Positions 11,701 through 22,800 of a stretch of DNA of 64,000 bases are shown one piece after another. This DNA comes from Erythrophleum ivorense (taxonomy: Eukaryota > Streptophyta > Magnoliopsida > Fabales > Fabaceae). The stretch spans positions 310,001 to 374,000 of the forward strand of contig JAIUCV010000283.1 in the NCBI GenBank assembly GCA_026724425.1, given 5' to 3'. The notes beneath the pieces were generated by a model that made no database searches, was not told the DNA's origin, and was given only the letters and a program-made list of their open reading frames with translations. A program made the translations under genes and the position numbers. Position 1 is the stretch's first letter. Every line of letters starts with the position of its first letter.

Positions 11701-12745
11701 TTTACAAGCGGGTTATTGGTGGCCAAGTCTGTTTAAGGACACCCAAGCTTATGTGAGTAAGTGTGACGCTTGTCAACGAGCTGGGAACATCTCGGCCAGG
11801 AATGAGATGCCTCAAAACCCGATCCTTGAGGTTGAGCTGTTTGATGTATGGAGAATAGACTTTGTAGGACCGTTCAACCCTCCTTCTCACGGCAACTCTT
11901 ACATATTAGTGGCCGTATACTACGTTTCTAAATGGGTGGAAGCCATTGCAGCTCCTACAAATGACGCTAAGGTAGTTTTGAAGCTGTTTAACACCATAAT
12001 CTTTCCAAGATTTGGTGTGCCGAGGTGTGTGATAAGTGACGGAGGATCACACTTTGTGAACAAGGTTTTTGAGAACCTTTTAAGGAAGCATGGGGTGAAG
12101 CATAAAGTCGCAACTCCCTACCACCCACAAACCAGCGGCCAAGTGGAAGTGTCCAATAAACAGATTAAGGCCATTCTACACAAGACTGTCAGCTCATCGA
12201 TGAGAGACTGGTCGGCAAAACTGAATGATGCCTTGTGGGCTTACCGAACTGCCTACAAGACGCCAATTGGAAGAACTCCTTACTCTCTTATCTATGGGAA
12301 ATCATGCCACTTTCCGGTTGAGTTGGAGTACAAGACTCAATGGGCAATCAAGATGCTGAATATGGACCTCAAAACTGCCCAAGAAAAGAGGGATATGGAT
12401 CTGCATGAGTTAGAAGAAATCCGCCTTGATGCTTATGAGAGCTCGAAAATCTTCAAGGAAAGAACAAAGGCATTTCATGACAAGAGGATTGTGCCTAAAG
12501 TGTTCAAGGGTGGTGACCAGGTTCTTCTGTACAATTCACGCCTCAAGCTCTTCCCTGGGAAGCTCAAGTCACGCTGGTCAGGCCCATTCACCATTAAGGA
12601 GGTGTTGCCATATGGTGCTGTCACTTTGTTCAACAAAGTAGGAGGGGATTTTACAGTGAATGGCCAGAGGTTGAAGCCTTACATGGCGAATTTGGTGATT
12701 GGGGAGGGGAGTTCAGTCTCTCTCCATGAGGTTGATGTCGCCTAA
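8768..12745 (+). CDS. Athila pol: protease, reverse transcriptase, RNase H, integrase
   Basis: This is the same reading frame as gag, restarting after one stop codon, and it is open for 1325 codons. Domains in order are: aspartic protease with CDLGASVSIMP; reverse transcriptase with FMDDFSVYG as the YxDD-equivalent motif; RNase H with CDASDFAVGAVLGQ and a TEKELLAVVFAF helix; integrase zinc finger with HCHGSSYGGH and CDACQRAG; and integrase core with DFVGPF, ISDGGSHF and an E in GQVEVSN. VYYVSKWVEA replaces the usual VDYVSKWVEA. Catalytic residues otherwise look intact. It would need stop readthrough or an internal start to be translated. Confidence 0.9.
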   Translation, partial: TPFVPPPYKPPLPFPGRFKKQLVAKYKGLFDKLMDEIVVKMPILDAFTLIPPYHKFLKDAILERTKEVQEMVVLSQECSAIIQSRVVTKKLGDLGSFTLPFSLGPLSFKNCLCDLGASVSIMPLTVAKRLGFDKYKDCHFSLVLADRSVRLPKGMIEDMPLKVGNVIVPTDFIVLEMDEEPKDPLILGRPFLATVGAVIDVKRGKIELNLGQECRLIFNINDVMKRPTINGESFYIDTMDQLADEYLEELSVEDKLQLALTKDNDGFGCLQAESKGYAWMMDSHQAEESEVDFETLVENESVGKQDEKPVGNLFALGAASDEGCLSGQNVEDDWSELKAPTVELKPLPRGLRYAFLGHNSTYPVIVNDALTPHELETLLVELRKHRRALGYSLDDIKGLSPTLCTHRIHLENESKGSIEHQRRLNPKLKEVVKKEVLKLLDAGIIYPISDSTWVSPVHCVPKKGGITVIKNEKDELIPSRVIVGHRMCIDYRKLNAASRKDHFPLPFIDQMLERLACHPFYCFLDGYSGFFQIPIHPDDQEKTTFSCPYGTFAYSRMPFGLCNAPATFQRCMTSIFSDLIEETVEVFMDDFSVYGSSFSSCLSNLCRVLERCEATNLVLNWEKCNFMVQEGIVLGQKISGSGIEVDKEKVEVMMQLGEPRSVKDIRSFLGHAGFYRRFIKDFSKILRPLTRLLCKEKDFLFDEDCRQAFLRIKDALCSAPIVQAPNWDLPFEVMCDASDFAVGAVLGQRVDKKMNVIYYASRTLDEAQTRYATTEKELLAVVFAFDKFRSYIVGSKVVVHTDHAALKYLYTKKDAKPRLLHWILLLQEFDIEIVDKKGAENSVADHLSRLRIDEGSPINDSLPEEQLMALRVLEEGFGLKEKLKEVHALDDEKLPWYADFVNYLVSGEIPNDISGYQKKKFLRDVNHFYWDEPYLFKRGNDGLFRRCISEAEVEEILYHCHGSSYGGHFATFKTASKVLQAGYWWPSLFKDTQAYVSKCDACQRAGNISARNEMPQNPILEVELFDVWRIDFVGPFNPPSHGNSYILVAVYYVSKWVEAIAAPTNDAKVVLKLFNTIIFPRFGVPRCVISDGGSHFVNKVFENLLRKHGVKHKVATPYHPQTSGQVEVSNKQIKAILHKTVSSSMRDWSAKLNDALWAYRTAYKTPIGRTPYSLIYGKSCHFPVELEYKTQWAIKMLNMDLKTAQEKRDMDLHELEEIRLDAYESSKIFKERTKAFHDKRIVPKVFKGGDQVLLYNSRLKLFPGKLKSRWSGPFTIKEVLPYGAVTLFNKVGGDFTVNGQRLKPYMANLVIGEGSSVSLHEVDVA

Positions 12746-13550
12746 GAGGGTTTAAAGGTCAAGCTTGGGACCTTAAACAAGCCCACTTGGGAGGGAATCC
12801 TATGACTATCCTTTTGTATATATTGCTTCTAGTTATAAATTTTATGATGTTTAATGATTTTGTTTCAGCTGCCTAAGTTCAGGTCTCAAACAGCTTATTT
12901 AGTCTGGAGAATGGAGGGTCAATGGCGAATGAGACTTGATGAAACTCAGCTCAAACCGCCAAAGAGTTGAAAATGTGGGAAACGGGTTGTCAAACGGGTT
13001 TCCTCCAAAGGATCAACCCGTTTCGACAGCCCGCCCAGGTAAGTCAACTCTTCTCTGTTGACTTTTCCGAGAAAAACCCTTCCTCTTCTTTTTAACTTAT
13101 GAAAAATCCTGCACCTCTTATTTTCAAGCCTCTTCTCCGTTTCTCCCATAGCGAAAACTCAATCTCACTCATTTTTCATCCAAATTTCGAATTTCAAAGC
13201 CATACTTTCTCTAAATCCGCCGAATTTGAAACCACAACACCCTAATTAGTTCAACCCACACGATTACTCAAGGTATTTCGCCGCTTTACAAAGCCTTCTC
13301 ATCCGTGAAGCTCCTCTAATGGAGTTTCACTTGAGAATTGTTAGTATTTGCTCTTTAATAGTTGAAATTACCTTGTATCATACTAGGATTGTTCAATTCG
13401 GCTGATGCATGTGGGAAATTTTGAGTTTGGTTTTAAATTGAGAAATTCGAGTCTCACTTTCAGGAAATTGGATATATCGTGGGTTTGTTTGCGTGATTGT
13501 GGCCCGGGCTAATTCTTTCGTGAATCCCTCTATCTATGTAGGTACGTACA

Positions 13551-14988
13551 ATGGTTCACGCAACACGATCCGGGAGGAAAACCCCCGACGTGGACGAAGC
13601 CGAGAGGGCTCGACGGGAAAAGAGGGAAGGAAAGAAGATTGCGGTTGAGAAGAAAGGGGCGAGTTCAAAGAGGAAAGCCGCAGAAAGAGCTGATGGCAGT
13701 GGGGGAGCCGAGAGGGTAATCCGGAAGCCGTATGATAACCAGGATCGGCTCGACATTCTAAGGAAGATGACGTTCTTACCGATGCGGTTTCCCCACGAGG
13801 GGACAATGCGCGAGCTTGGAATCTTCGACGAGGTGCAAACAATCCTCGAAGGGATGGAGATTCACCGTTTCATGGAGTTAGCTCCCCCGGCCTATCTTGA
13901 CCCGACGCTCCATTTCCTTGCCACGTTGAAGGTGGTAAAACACCCCGCGCTATCAGACGAGATAAAGAAGGACGGGCCTGGGTACATTACCTTTGCTCTA
14001 GCTCACCAACCGTTCAGAATGGGCATCAAGGAGATAGAGGAACTCTACGGTTTTGATGTAGGAAGAGGGTTTGGGGCCAAGATGCTGTTTGAAAAGGAGG
14101 AGTTGGCAAGGCTATGGGAAACAATCAGCTCCAGCAAGTACCAAGTTTCCTCACTTAGAGGAGGCCATATCCGAAGCCCGGCCATTCGCTATGCTCACAA
14201 GGCGATAGCGCACACGATGTTTGCTCGGCATGAGTGTTCCAACGTCCACAAAGGAGAGCTAGAGATGCTGGATATTGCCTTAACCTACGAGTTAGAGACC
14301 CTAGCGGACGGAACCAAGATGGGGGGGGGATAGATCGTGCGATATGAGCATGGCTATGGTCATGTTGGACTCTTTCCAGCGGTGCATGAAGAATGCCATT
14401 GTCTCCTACGAACACGGCAAAATCAAGGACTCCTTCATTGGGTTGGGGAGTATGGTCACACCGATCCTACTCGCAAGCGGCTTCCCGCTGCCACAACCGT
14501 CACATCAACCCGAGTGGATGGATATAGCCTACTTGAACAAGAGCTGGTTCCTTCGAGGCAAGTCGCAAGAGAAGCACGTGTATCGGTTCATTCACCCGAG
14601 TTTCGGGATATCAAAGGTGCTTCTACCGAACTCGGAATTGACATCTTTTGGAGAACGGGACAACATGGTCTTCCTTCCGAATGCGGATGCTCTTTACATG
14701 GATGGGGGCGACGCCACGTTGATGGAAGAAGAAGGACCGTCAGAAGAGCACATACAAGGGGATACCCGCTTCCACTTTGACCCCTATGACGCATCCACAT
14801 GTGTCACCTCGGTGAGGACGGCCCACGCTCACATTAAGCTTCTCCAAGAGTGGTGCAAATGGCAAGACAAGACCATCAAAAAGCTTGTGAGCTCGGTCAA
14901 GAAGCTGAAGGAGAAAGTGAAGAGACGGTCCGCCTCGCGATCCCCTACTTCGGACACTAGCGGAGGATCTTCTTCCTCCTCTCCATGA
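13551..14988 (+). pseudogene. Athila third ORF (ATHILA ORF-1 / env-like), frameshifted
   Basis: Two overlapping frames, 13551-14333 and 14344-14988, together cover one protein of the ATHILA ORF-1 family (PF03078-like), placed where Athila elements carry their env-like gene. The first part begins basic (KRKAAERADG) and carries LPMRFPHEGTMRELGIFDEV; the second includes LNKSWFLRGK and ends in a lysine-rich, serine-rich tail. The break falls at a run of eight G at about 14325-14332, so a single extra G (a mutation or a sequencing slip) explains it. No signal peptide or clear membrane span was seen. The role of this protein is not known. Confidence 0.78.
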
Positions 14989-16648
14989 ACCAATGAGAGG
15001 TACAACTCCCTTTCCATTGTATTTACCACCTGTTTTTCATTTCCATTCTGCATTTTATTTTATTTTGTTAAATTGATCTCTTTTTCAAGCTTCTATTTGC
15101 ACAAGGGACTGTGCAATTTAAGTTTGGGGGAGGGGTCAATAGCATTTGACATTGTGTTCTATTTTCTTATTTTCAATTTTTCATCTTTGAGTCTCATGCA
15201 TATTTCATCTAAGGCATAGAAAATACCAAAAAAATTTGAAAATTTTTCGAAAATTGCATAACACAAAAAGAATCATCACTTGCATTTACATGGTAGGATT
15301 GAGTCTAGATGCATTGTACATAATCATTTGCATATGCATAGGAGACAATGATAGGACCTCCATGTTTGAGAAGTGCTCTTTGAAATTACTTCAATGCTCT
15401 AGTTGGAAGTTATTTGATGCATATCGGTCTAGTTCGAGCTTAAAAAGAATTCCATACTCAAGGATTCGCATTTCGGCATTCATGATTGACTGAATCATTG
15501 CTTTGAATTGAAACTTCACCTAATTGATTTGGACTTAATATGATCATTTAATTATCAAATTCATGCATTTATGTTCTTGCTCATGGATCTTGACTCTCTT
15601 GGACATTCTTTTTGCCATATTTTTCTCTCTTTGTTTGTTTATATTTGTTGATTACCCTACCCTTAACCAAACCCATTTCTTTCAAGCCCAACCTGTTTAC
15701 CGAGAGTTGTGAGGCCTTTTCCGATTGAGCTAGGCAAAAAGTGTTGAGTTTAGACCGACAAAGTTTAGATTCTCATGTAGAACTAGCTCGTTTTCCTTTG
15801 AGCTAGATTAGGCCTAGGTTGTGATTCAAGTTTGGGGGTGAGAAAGCGAGAGAAAAGAAAGAAGAAAAGAGAGTGAAAAGATTCTAAGAGAAAATAAAGG
15901 ATGGGAGAAAATAGAAGGGAAGTATTCAAAAGAGCGGTGGCTCGCTAGTTGTTAAAAGAGGATAGGTAACTTGGGGCTTGGTTCATTAAGGAAGGCGCAA
16001 AGCCTTTAGTCATGTTCAAAATAAGTTAGAAAGCCCCAAGCCTATAAAAGAAAAGAGAAAAAAGCCTTAAGCCACAAGAATTTTAGAAGCTAATCCCCTT
16101 ATATTTTCCGAAAGTTTTATCCTCCCAAAAATCATAAGTTGTTATTCTCTAAGTTCAAAAGGGGAAGAAAGTTTTGGCTCTTAGAAAAGGGTAGCTAGGA
16201 CTTGGGTGGGATTTGCTCCTAAAAAGCTTTAAGACCTTACGTCTCGGGTAGATGGGGGTCTATCTTTGTACCATCCTAAGTCCTTACTCTTAGCATTTTG
16301 CCCAAGCTCAATTCTTCTTGAGAGTTACCCATTGTACTTCACGAAACCACCAAGAAAAAGAGCCTAACCCTTTGAACCAAATGAGCGAATTTTGATTGCA
16401 TGAGTTTTGATTCACGGTTTTGAGTTTAATTGAATGTAAATGGTGAGGTGAATCTGAACGCGTGTTTCATCATGTCTGCTGTTAAAATTGTCGCCGAATT
16501 GAGTATGTGAATAATCCGATTTGATTGGCTAAACTGGTTTGCATTTCATAATTCCTAACTTGAGCATTGAGGTGATTTCTTTGAGCATATCATTTGGATT
16601 TGAGTCTCCACCCAAATCAACTTTTCTCTGATTTGTTCTTCCTTGCTT
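14989..16648 (+). other. Athila 3' non-coding region
   Basis: It holds purine-rich TTTGGGGGAGGGG at about 15123-15136 and CAAGTTTGGGGGTGAG near 15828, both like Athila polypurine tracts. The stretch 15840-16080 is strongly purine-rich. A small open frame at 15236-15493 has no recognisable feature. The region ends CCTTGCTTGAG, where the normal tract and LTR start seem to be deleted. Confidence 0.6.
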
Positions 16649-17847
16649 GAGGGATGGATCAGACCAATTGGAGGAGTGAAGGGTCGAGGCCAAACGGGAT
16701 GCGAAACGGGTGAACAACCCGTTTGCCGAGGGAAAAGCTGAGCGTTGACCCAAATGGAAGAGTTGACCCGCGTTTTTAACAGACCTGAAGGAAGCTGTGC
16801 GAATTTGGAAGGAGAAATGGTCAACTTAAATGAGTTGACTGAGGGCTTCTACTTCCTCCTACTATTTAAGACATTAAGACCTAAAATTTTAGGCATCTTG
16901 TAATCTCTCTTCCAAGAATAGATCTAAAAACTTCCTCTTTGAGAATTTTCTTTGTGTTCACGATTTGCTTTGGTTTTTAATCAAGTTTATTTTATTTCTT
17001 TTGCATTAATCTTATCTTAGCTTAATCTCTCTTGCTTTCACTCGCTATTCACGATTGCGTGCCCTTTCCTCTCTAGGATTTGGTGTTCTTCACATGGATA
17101 GTGAGTGAGACTTCTTGGGTCTTGAGGGATGAGGTAGATTAGAAGCTATTAGGGGTCGATTTAGTGTCTAGAGGTGTTTAATCTTTACAAAAGTCCTTCT
17201 TTGCTGGGTTTTCTTAAGGCTAGACCTTGCTTGATCATCTTGGTCTTGAACCTAGACCTCTCTCACACCGAAAGTGCCTTGAGGGAGGTTGGATCGACCA
17301 GCAAAGAGGTGAGCTTGTCCTTCACACGGGAGTGGTTGTTTGGAGAGCTCATTGGACAAAGAGGGTTGTCGCATAAAGCTGGCCTCCATCGGAATCACTA
17401 ACCGAAAGTTAGCTCATATGATTTCGAGGATGGCATTGTGGCTTTCACCATGGAAGTGGGCTAGCCTTGTTTCATGAACCCTCTTCCTAGGACTTAGCAT
17501 TCTTTGAACATCCCTAGACTTCCTTATTGATCCCTAAGACCTTATGATCGATAACCTCATCCCAGGACCTTCCTTTTACCATCAAAGTTAGTATCTTTAT
17601 TCTAGTTTGTTATCTTCTGCACATTGCCTCTTGAATCGCATTCATCCTAGTTTGCATTTAAGGTTTTATTGCATTTAATCTTTAGCTTTGTTACTTGTTA
17701 CACATAAAAATATATTGCTCTTGACTTGGTACTTTTCTTGCATTCGAAATTGGTCTCAAACTAGCTCCATTATGGATTGATCCTCAAATACCATGATGAC
17801 ATGAGTGGGTATGAGTAATTGAAACCTCACGTAAAAAGCTTGTTTCA
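16649..17847 (+). repeat. Athila 3' LTR, 5'-truncated
   Basis: It matches 5648-6845 of the 5' LTR with about a dozen differences and ends TTGTTTCA before the TTTGT duplication. The first 185 bp of the LTR and the usual polypurine tract are missing. The junction carries GAG shared by both sides. Confidence 0.88.
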
Positions 17848-17852
17848 TTTGT

Positions 17853-18286
17853 ATACCATTATCGGTCAAACTTAATAATCCTACACATATATTTTAAAAA
17901 GCAAATTAGTTTGAAATTTATATGTATAAAGTAAAATGTATTTTCTTCTGATGATGCTATATAATAATTTTCAAGTAATGTGACAAAAAATACCTGATAT
18001 CATATGTATACTCAATATTTTCAAAGTTGCTTCTTAATTTTCTATTTACAAAACACCCAAAGAAAAACAAAAGTAAAAAAGAAATTAATTAGAATCAATT
18101 TCACAATTATAATTAGAAGAGAGTGAGGAGAATTATTAAATTACCAGTTTGTGAATATGGTTTTCAAAGAAGATGTAGAAATAAATAAGGTGAAGATTCA
18201 GAAAATTTTATCAAAAAACTACGAGTTAGAAAGATTCTAAAATTCTAATTGAGAGATGCAAATGTAATGAACAGTATATATTGAAG
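17853..18286. other. AT-rich host DNA right of Athila
   Basis: This continues the DNA interrupted by Athila. No gene or repeat is recognised. Confidence 0.5.
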
Positions 18287-18711
18287 CGAAAAGACATCAT
18301 TATAAAAGATTGCAATTGTTTTCGACAAGTTAGGCGGTTATAAGTGAAAGTGTGTCACATAAAGACACAACTTTTTAGATGAATGGTTATATGCGAAACG
18401 GTTAAGAATGAAAAGGTACGACAACAAATAGCATTTATTGAGTTTGCTATTATAACAATGTAAGAAAGGGATTATAAAAAAAAAAAGGACACAACAATGA
18501 AAAGAAGAAGGCCAACAATGAGAAGTAAGACAGGAAAAAAATAAAAATTGTAAATGAGGAATCAAAATATCTTCAGAATATATTTGCTATTATAATAATG
18601 TAAGAACAGGATTATAAAAAAAAAAGCACAACAATGAAAAGAAAAGTGGCAACAATGAGAAGTAAGACAGGAAAAAAAAGAGATTGTAAATGAAGAATCA
18701 AAATATCTTTA

Positions 18712-18762
<51 letters not shown>

Positions 18763-18950
18763 TGAAAAGACAGCATTATTAAAAGTTGCGACTTTTCAAT
18801 AAATTAGCGGTTATAATTGAAAGGATCCAATTTGGAAAGACATAATCCTTAGATGAACGGTTATAGACGAAACAGTTAAGAACGAAAAGGTACGAACACA
18901 AAAAGCATTTGTTCAGATTGCTATTATTTATAGATAAAAAGTCAATTTCT
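18287..18950. repeat. Nested direct duplications with (AT)n
   Basis: A unit of about 140 bp at 18448-18588 (GCTATTATAACAATGTAAGA onward) is repeated at 18589-18717. The outer sequence 18287-18420, with GCGGTTATAA and ATGAACGGTTATA-like motifs, recurs at 18763-18935. An (AT)n tract of about 45 bp separates them at 18716-18760. Small minus-strand frames here are chance. Confidence 0.65.
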
Positions 18951-19170
18951 AGTAGAGCAAAACAGAACAAGTATATTTCTTTGTAGCAAAACCAGAATTC
19001 TTGGACAGGTAGATCGACAAAACAGAAATAACCAGAGTCAGTTCCAATCTCAAATATTAGCATGTGCCAAGAAAACGTAGAAATTAGATATACAAGGAAC
19101 TAGAAACTATATAAAGCAAGAAAGCAACTCAACTCCTTTCATTTTCTCTGTCAAGGAGAATCTACGAGTA
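18941..19170 (+). repeat. NYN 3' flank block, orphan copy
   Basis: The motifs CAGAAATAACCAGAGTCAG and TTCCAATCTCAAATATTAGC match the flanks at 2700-2815 and 42296-42420. AAGGAGAATCTAC at about 19154 also matches position 2818. No NYN coding sequence is beside it. Confidence 0.6.
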
Positions 19171-19533
19171 GAACATAAGCGGCTAACCTTCTCCCCGGAG
19201 TTGGACGGACTCTTCAATGATAGTGTGGAATCATCCAGAGGTATTAAGGAAAGCGAGGAACGAAATCGATACCAAGATCGGTTTGGACCGGTTAATAGAT
19301 GAACAAGACACTAAAAATCTGCCGTATCTCCAACTTTACGTCTTCACCCGGTAGCTCCGACAGTTGTCCCACATATGACGTCAGATGATTGCATGTTGGC
19401 AGGGTACGATGTCCCAATGTTAGTGGTCAACGTATGGGCCATGCATAGAGACCCGTCTATATGGGAAAACCCTGAAATGTTCGAAAATGAAAAGAAAAAG
19501 CAAAAGGTGTTGTCGTTTGGGATTGGACGACGA

Positions 19534-19828
19534 TGTTGGAATGTTTGTGTGTTTCGATTTAGAGTAAAAACAGAGTAAAACAAAGGTTGTAACTTGATAC
19601 TTTATTGATGAATGAAAGAAGTATTACAACTTGTTCTTGTTCTGAGACAACTCTCTACAAGTAATTCTAATTAGAGTACTTAACATAAAATGTGTAAAAT
19701 GAAAGAACACAACTCTTGATTCAAAAAGACACAACCTAAAAACTAAACACTTGTGTCTCTTGATCAAGTAACTAACTAATGTGAATGTTAATTCCTAACT
19801 TACACGAGATTATGATTATAGTTCAACA
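19534..19828 (-). repeat. Copia 3' LTR
   Basis: It is 295 bp and identical by eye to 24024-24318. The polypurine tract AAGGAGGAG lies at 19837-19829 and overlaps the gag-pol stop codon TAA (19838-19836). Confidence 0.95.
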
Positions 19829-19835
19829 CTCCTCC

Positions 19836-22800
19836 TTAATCAAATCTCTGTTGCACTCCAAGCTGTCTTCTGAGTTCTTCAAATCTTGATCCGCTTAACG
19901 CCTTCGTGAGTATGTCTGCAAGCTGATCTTCTCCTTTGCAGTAGTCCAGTTGAATAAGTCCTTTGCTCTCTGCTTCACGAACATAATGATACTTGATCTC
20001 TATGTGTTTCGTTCTCCTATGCTGAACTGGATTCTTCCCGATTGCTATGGCGGACTTGTTGTCACAGAAGATTGTGGTTCCTTCCTTGATCTCTTCTCCA
20101 AAGTCCTTGAGAAGTCTTTGAAGCCAGACTGCTTGATTAGTTGCTGCACATACAGCCACATACTCTGCTTCAGCCGTTGATTGAGCAACGGTTTGTTGCT
20201 TGCTTGACTGCCAGCAGAACACGGCTGATCCTAAGGTGAAAACATAACCGGATGTGCTCTTCTTATCTTCAGTGGAACCTCCCCAATCACTATCCGAATA
20301 GCCGATTAACTTTGGCTCTTCCACACTTGTAAACTGAACTCCAAGACTTGATGTACCTTTGACATAACGTAACACTCGCTTTGCCTCCTGGTAGTGCTTC
20401 ATGTTTGGCGCTGACATGTATCTTGCAAGGTAAGAGCTTGCATACATCACATCTGGTCGTGATGCACACAAGTATAGAAGACCTCCGACGATGCTTCTAT
20501 ACTTTGTTTGATCGCCATACTCCTTGTAGTCTTCCTCTTTTCTTCCTTTCGGTGTAAGTGGAGTACTTACACTCTTGCTTGCTCTCATTCCAAACTTATC
20601 CACAAGTTTGTTTGCATACTTTTCTTGAGAAAGAAATATACCTCGGCCATCTTGTATTATTTCCATACCAAGGAAGTAGTTTAGTAGCCCAAGGTCTGTC
20701 ATCTCGAATTCTTGCTTCATGCTCTTCTTGAACGCGTTGATAAGATGATCGCTGCTTCCAGTGATGATGATATCATCAACGTATAGACTCACAATCAATA
20801 CATCTTTGCCTTGCTTCTTGATGTATAAAGCAGCATCGTTCATACTTCTTTCAAAGTGATTTTGAATGAAGTATGAATCTATCCTTCCATACCACGCTCT
20901 TGGCGCTTGCTTTAGCCCATATAAAGCCTTGTGGAGCCTTAGCACTTTCTCTTCTTTTCCGTCGATGACGAAACCAGGTGGCTGTGAGACATAAACTTCT
21001 TCTTCCAACTCTCCGTTTAGAAAGGCTGACTTGACGTCCATTTGGTATATCTTCCACTCCTTTTGAGCCGAGTATGCAAGTATGGCTCTTATAGTGTCAT
21101 GCCTTGAGACTGGAGCAAACGTTTCTTGGTAGTCAACTCCATGTTCTTGAGAGAAACCACGAGCAACCAATCTTGCTTTGTATTTGAGTGGCTCTCCTTT
21201 AGCACCCGTCTTTATCTTGTAGACCCACTTCACGCTGATCACATTCTTCTTCTCCGGTTTATCTACAAGTTTCCATGTGTTGTTTCTCTCAATCATCGAC
21301 ATCTCCTCGATCATGGCTTTTCTCCATTCTTCAATCTCAGCCGCTTGATCATAGTTTTGCGGTTCTTCTTGTGCAAGAAGACATTCTTCTATAACTTGAG
21401 CCGCTTCCTCTAGATTCACCCTTGGTGCATTTTCCAAGATTTCAGTCATCGATCTGAATCTCTTTGGAGTGTTGGAGTCGCCTCCATCTTCTTCAACCGT
21501 ATGTTGAGATCTTCTGTGAGAGATTTGCAGGTTATTGAAAGCATTACTTACTTGATCTATTTGATCTTTCAGTTCGTTGCTTTCTTCTTCTCCATTGATT
21601 CTCTCTTGATTTCTTGATGCAGAGATGTCGGTTATGGGCAAGACAAAAGTTTTGTCGACTTCTCTTTGTTCTTCCCAACTCCATTTCTTCTCTTCTTCGA
21701 ATTCAACATCTCTTGAGACTTCAATCTTCTCGGTTTCCAGATTGAAAACCCTATAGCCTTTCGTTTGATTGCTATAGCCGAGGAAAATGCAGCGCTTTGC
21801 TTTTGCTTCAAGTTTTCTTCTTCTTTGATCCGGTATGTGAACGTAACATACACTTCCAAAGACCTTCAAGTGTGACACATTTGGTTTGTGTCCACACCAC
21901 TTCTCCATAGGGGTCAGGTCGTTCTCTATCGCCTTGGTTGGAAGACGGTTTTGCAGATAAGCCGACGTGTAGACGGCTTCGGCCCAAAACTTGAATGGTA
22001 AGCCTTGTTCTGCAAGTATCGTTCTTGCCATTTCCATCAGAGATCTATTCTTCCGTTCGGCTGATCCGTTCTGTTGTGGTGAGTAGGGCAAAGTAACTTG
22101 CCTTTCAATGCCTTCCTCTTCACAAAACTTGGTGAATTCTTTTGATGTGAATTCACCACCGCCATCGGATCTTAGTATCTTGATGGAACACCCCGATTGC
22201 TTCTCGATCATCGCCTTTGCCTTCTTGAAAGTGGAGAAAGTCTCTGATTTTTGTTTAAGGAAGTATACCCAAGTCATATGAGTATAATCATCCAAAAACA
22301 ACAGAAAGTAACGGCTTCCATCAAGAGATTTGTTCTGCATTGGTCCACACAAATCCGTGTGTACAATCTCAAGTTTCTCCTTCGTCCTTGTTTGAGATTC
22401 CTTTGGAAAGCTTTTACGAGACTGCTTCCCAAGATTACACGCTCCGCAAGCTTCTGTTTGGACTTCAAACTCTGGTAAACCTTTTACCAACTTCTTCTCT
22501 TGCATTTGTCGGAGCCGAGTATTGCTGACATGGCCAAGTCTTTTGTGCCATATTTTCATAACTTCTGGTTCACTTGCTTGCATCGCTTCTTCTTCAACCG
22601 AGCTTAACTTGATCTTGAAACTCTTGTTGGTCATTGGAATCTCCATGATCTTGTTGAATTTTGCATCTAGAATGCTGCAAATCTTTTCTTGAAAACACAC
22701 TTGATAGCCGCTTGAGATAATCTGTGGTACACTCAACAGATTTTTCTCTAAGCCCGGAACCAAGAATACATTCTTGATGACTCTCTTTCCTTGCTTTGTC

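Larger units (their letters stand above)
5463..17847 (+). mobile_element. Athila-type Ty3/gypsy LTR retrotransposon (12.4 kb)
   Basis: The element is bounded by TG and CA and by a perfect 5-bp target duplication TTTGT (5458-5462 and 17848-17852). The order is 5' LTR, primer-binding site, gag, protease-RT-RNase H-integrase, an Athila-specific third ORF, a long 3' non-coding region, then a 3' LTR that lacks its first 185 bp. The gag and third-ORF sequences match the Athila lineage. About a dozen differences were counted by eye between the roughly 1.2 kb of LTR present in both copies, so insertion is fairly recent. One in-frame stop and one frameshift interrupt the coding part, and the truncated 3' LTR argues against current activity. 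Confidence 0.93.
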
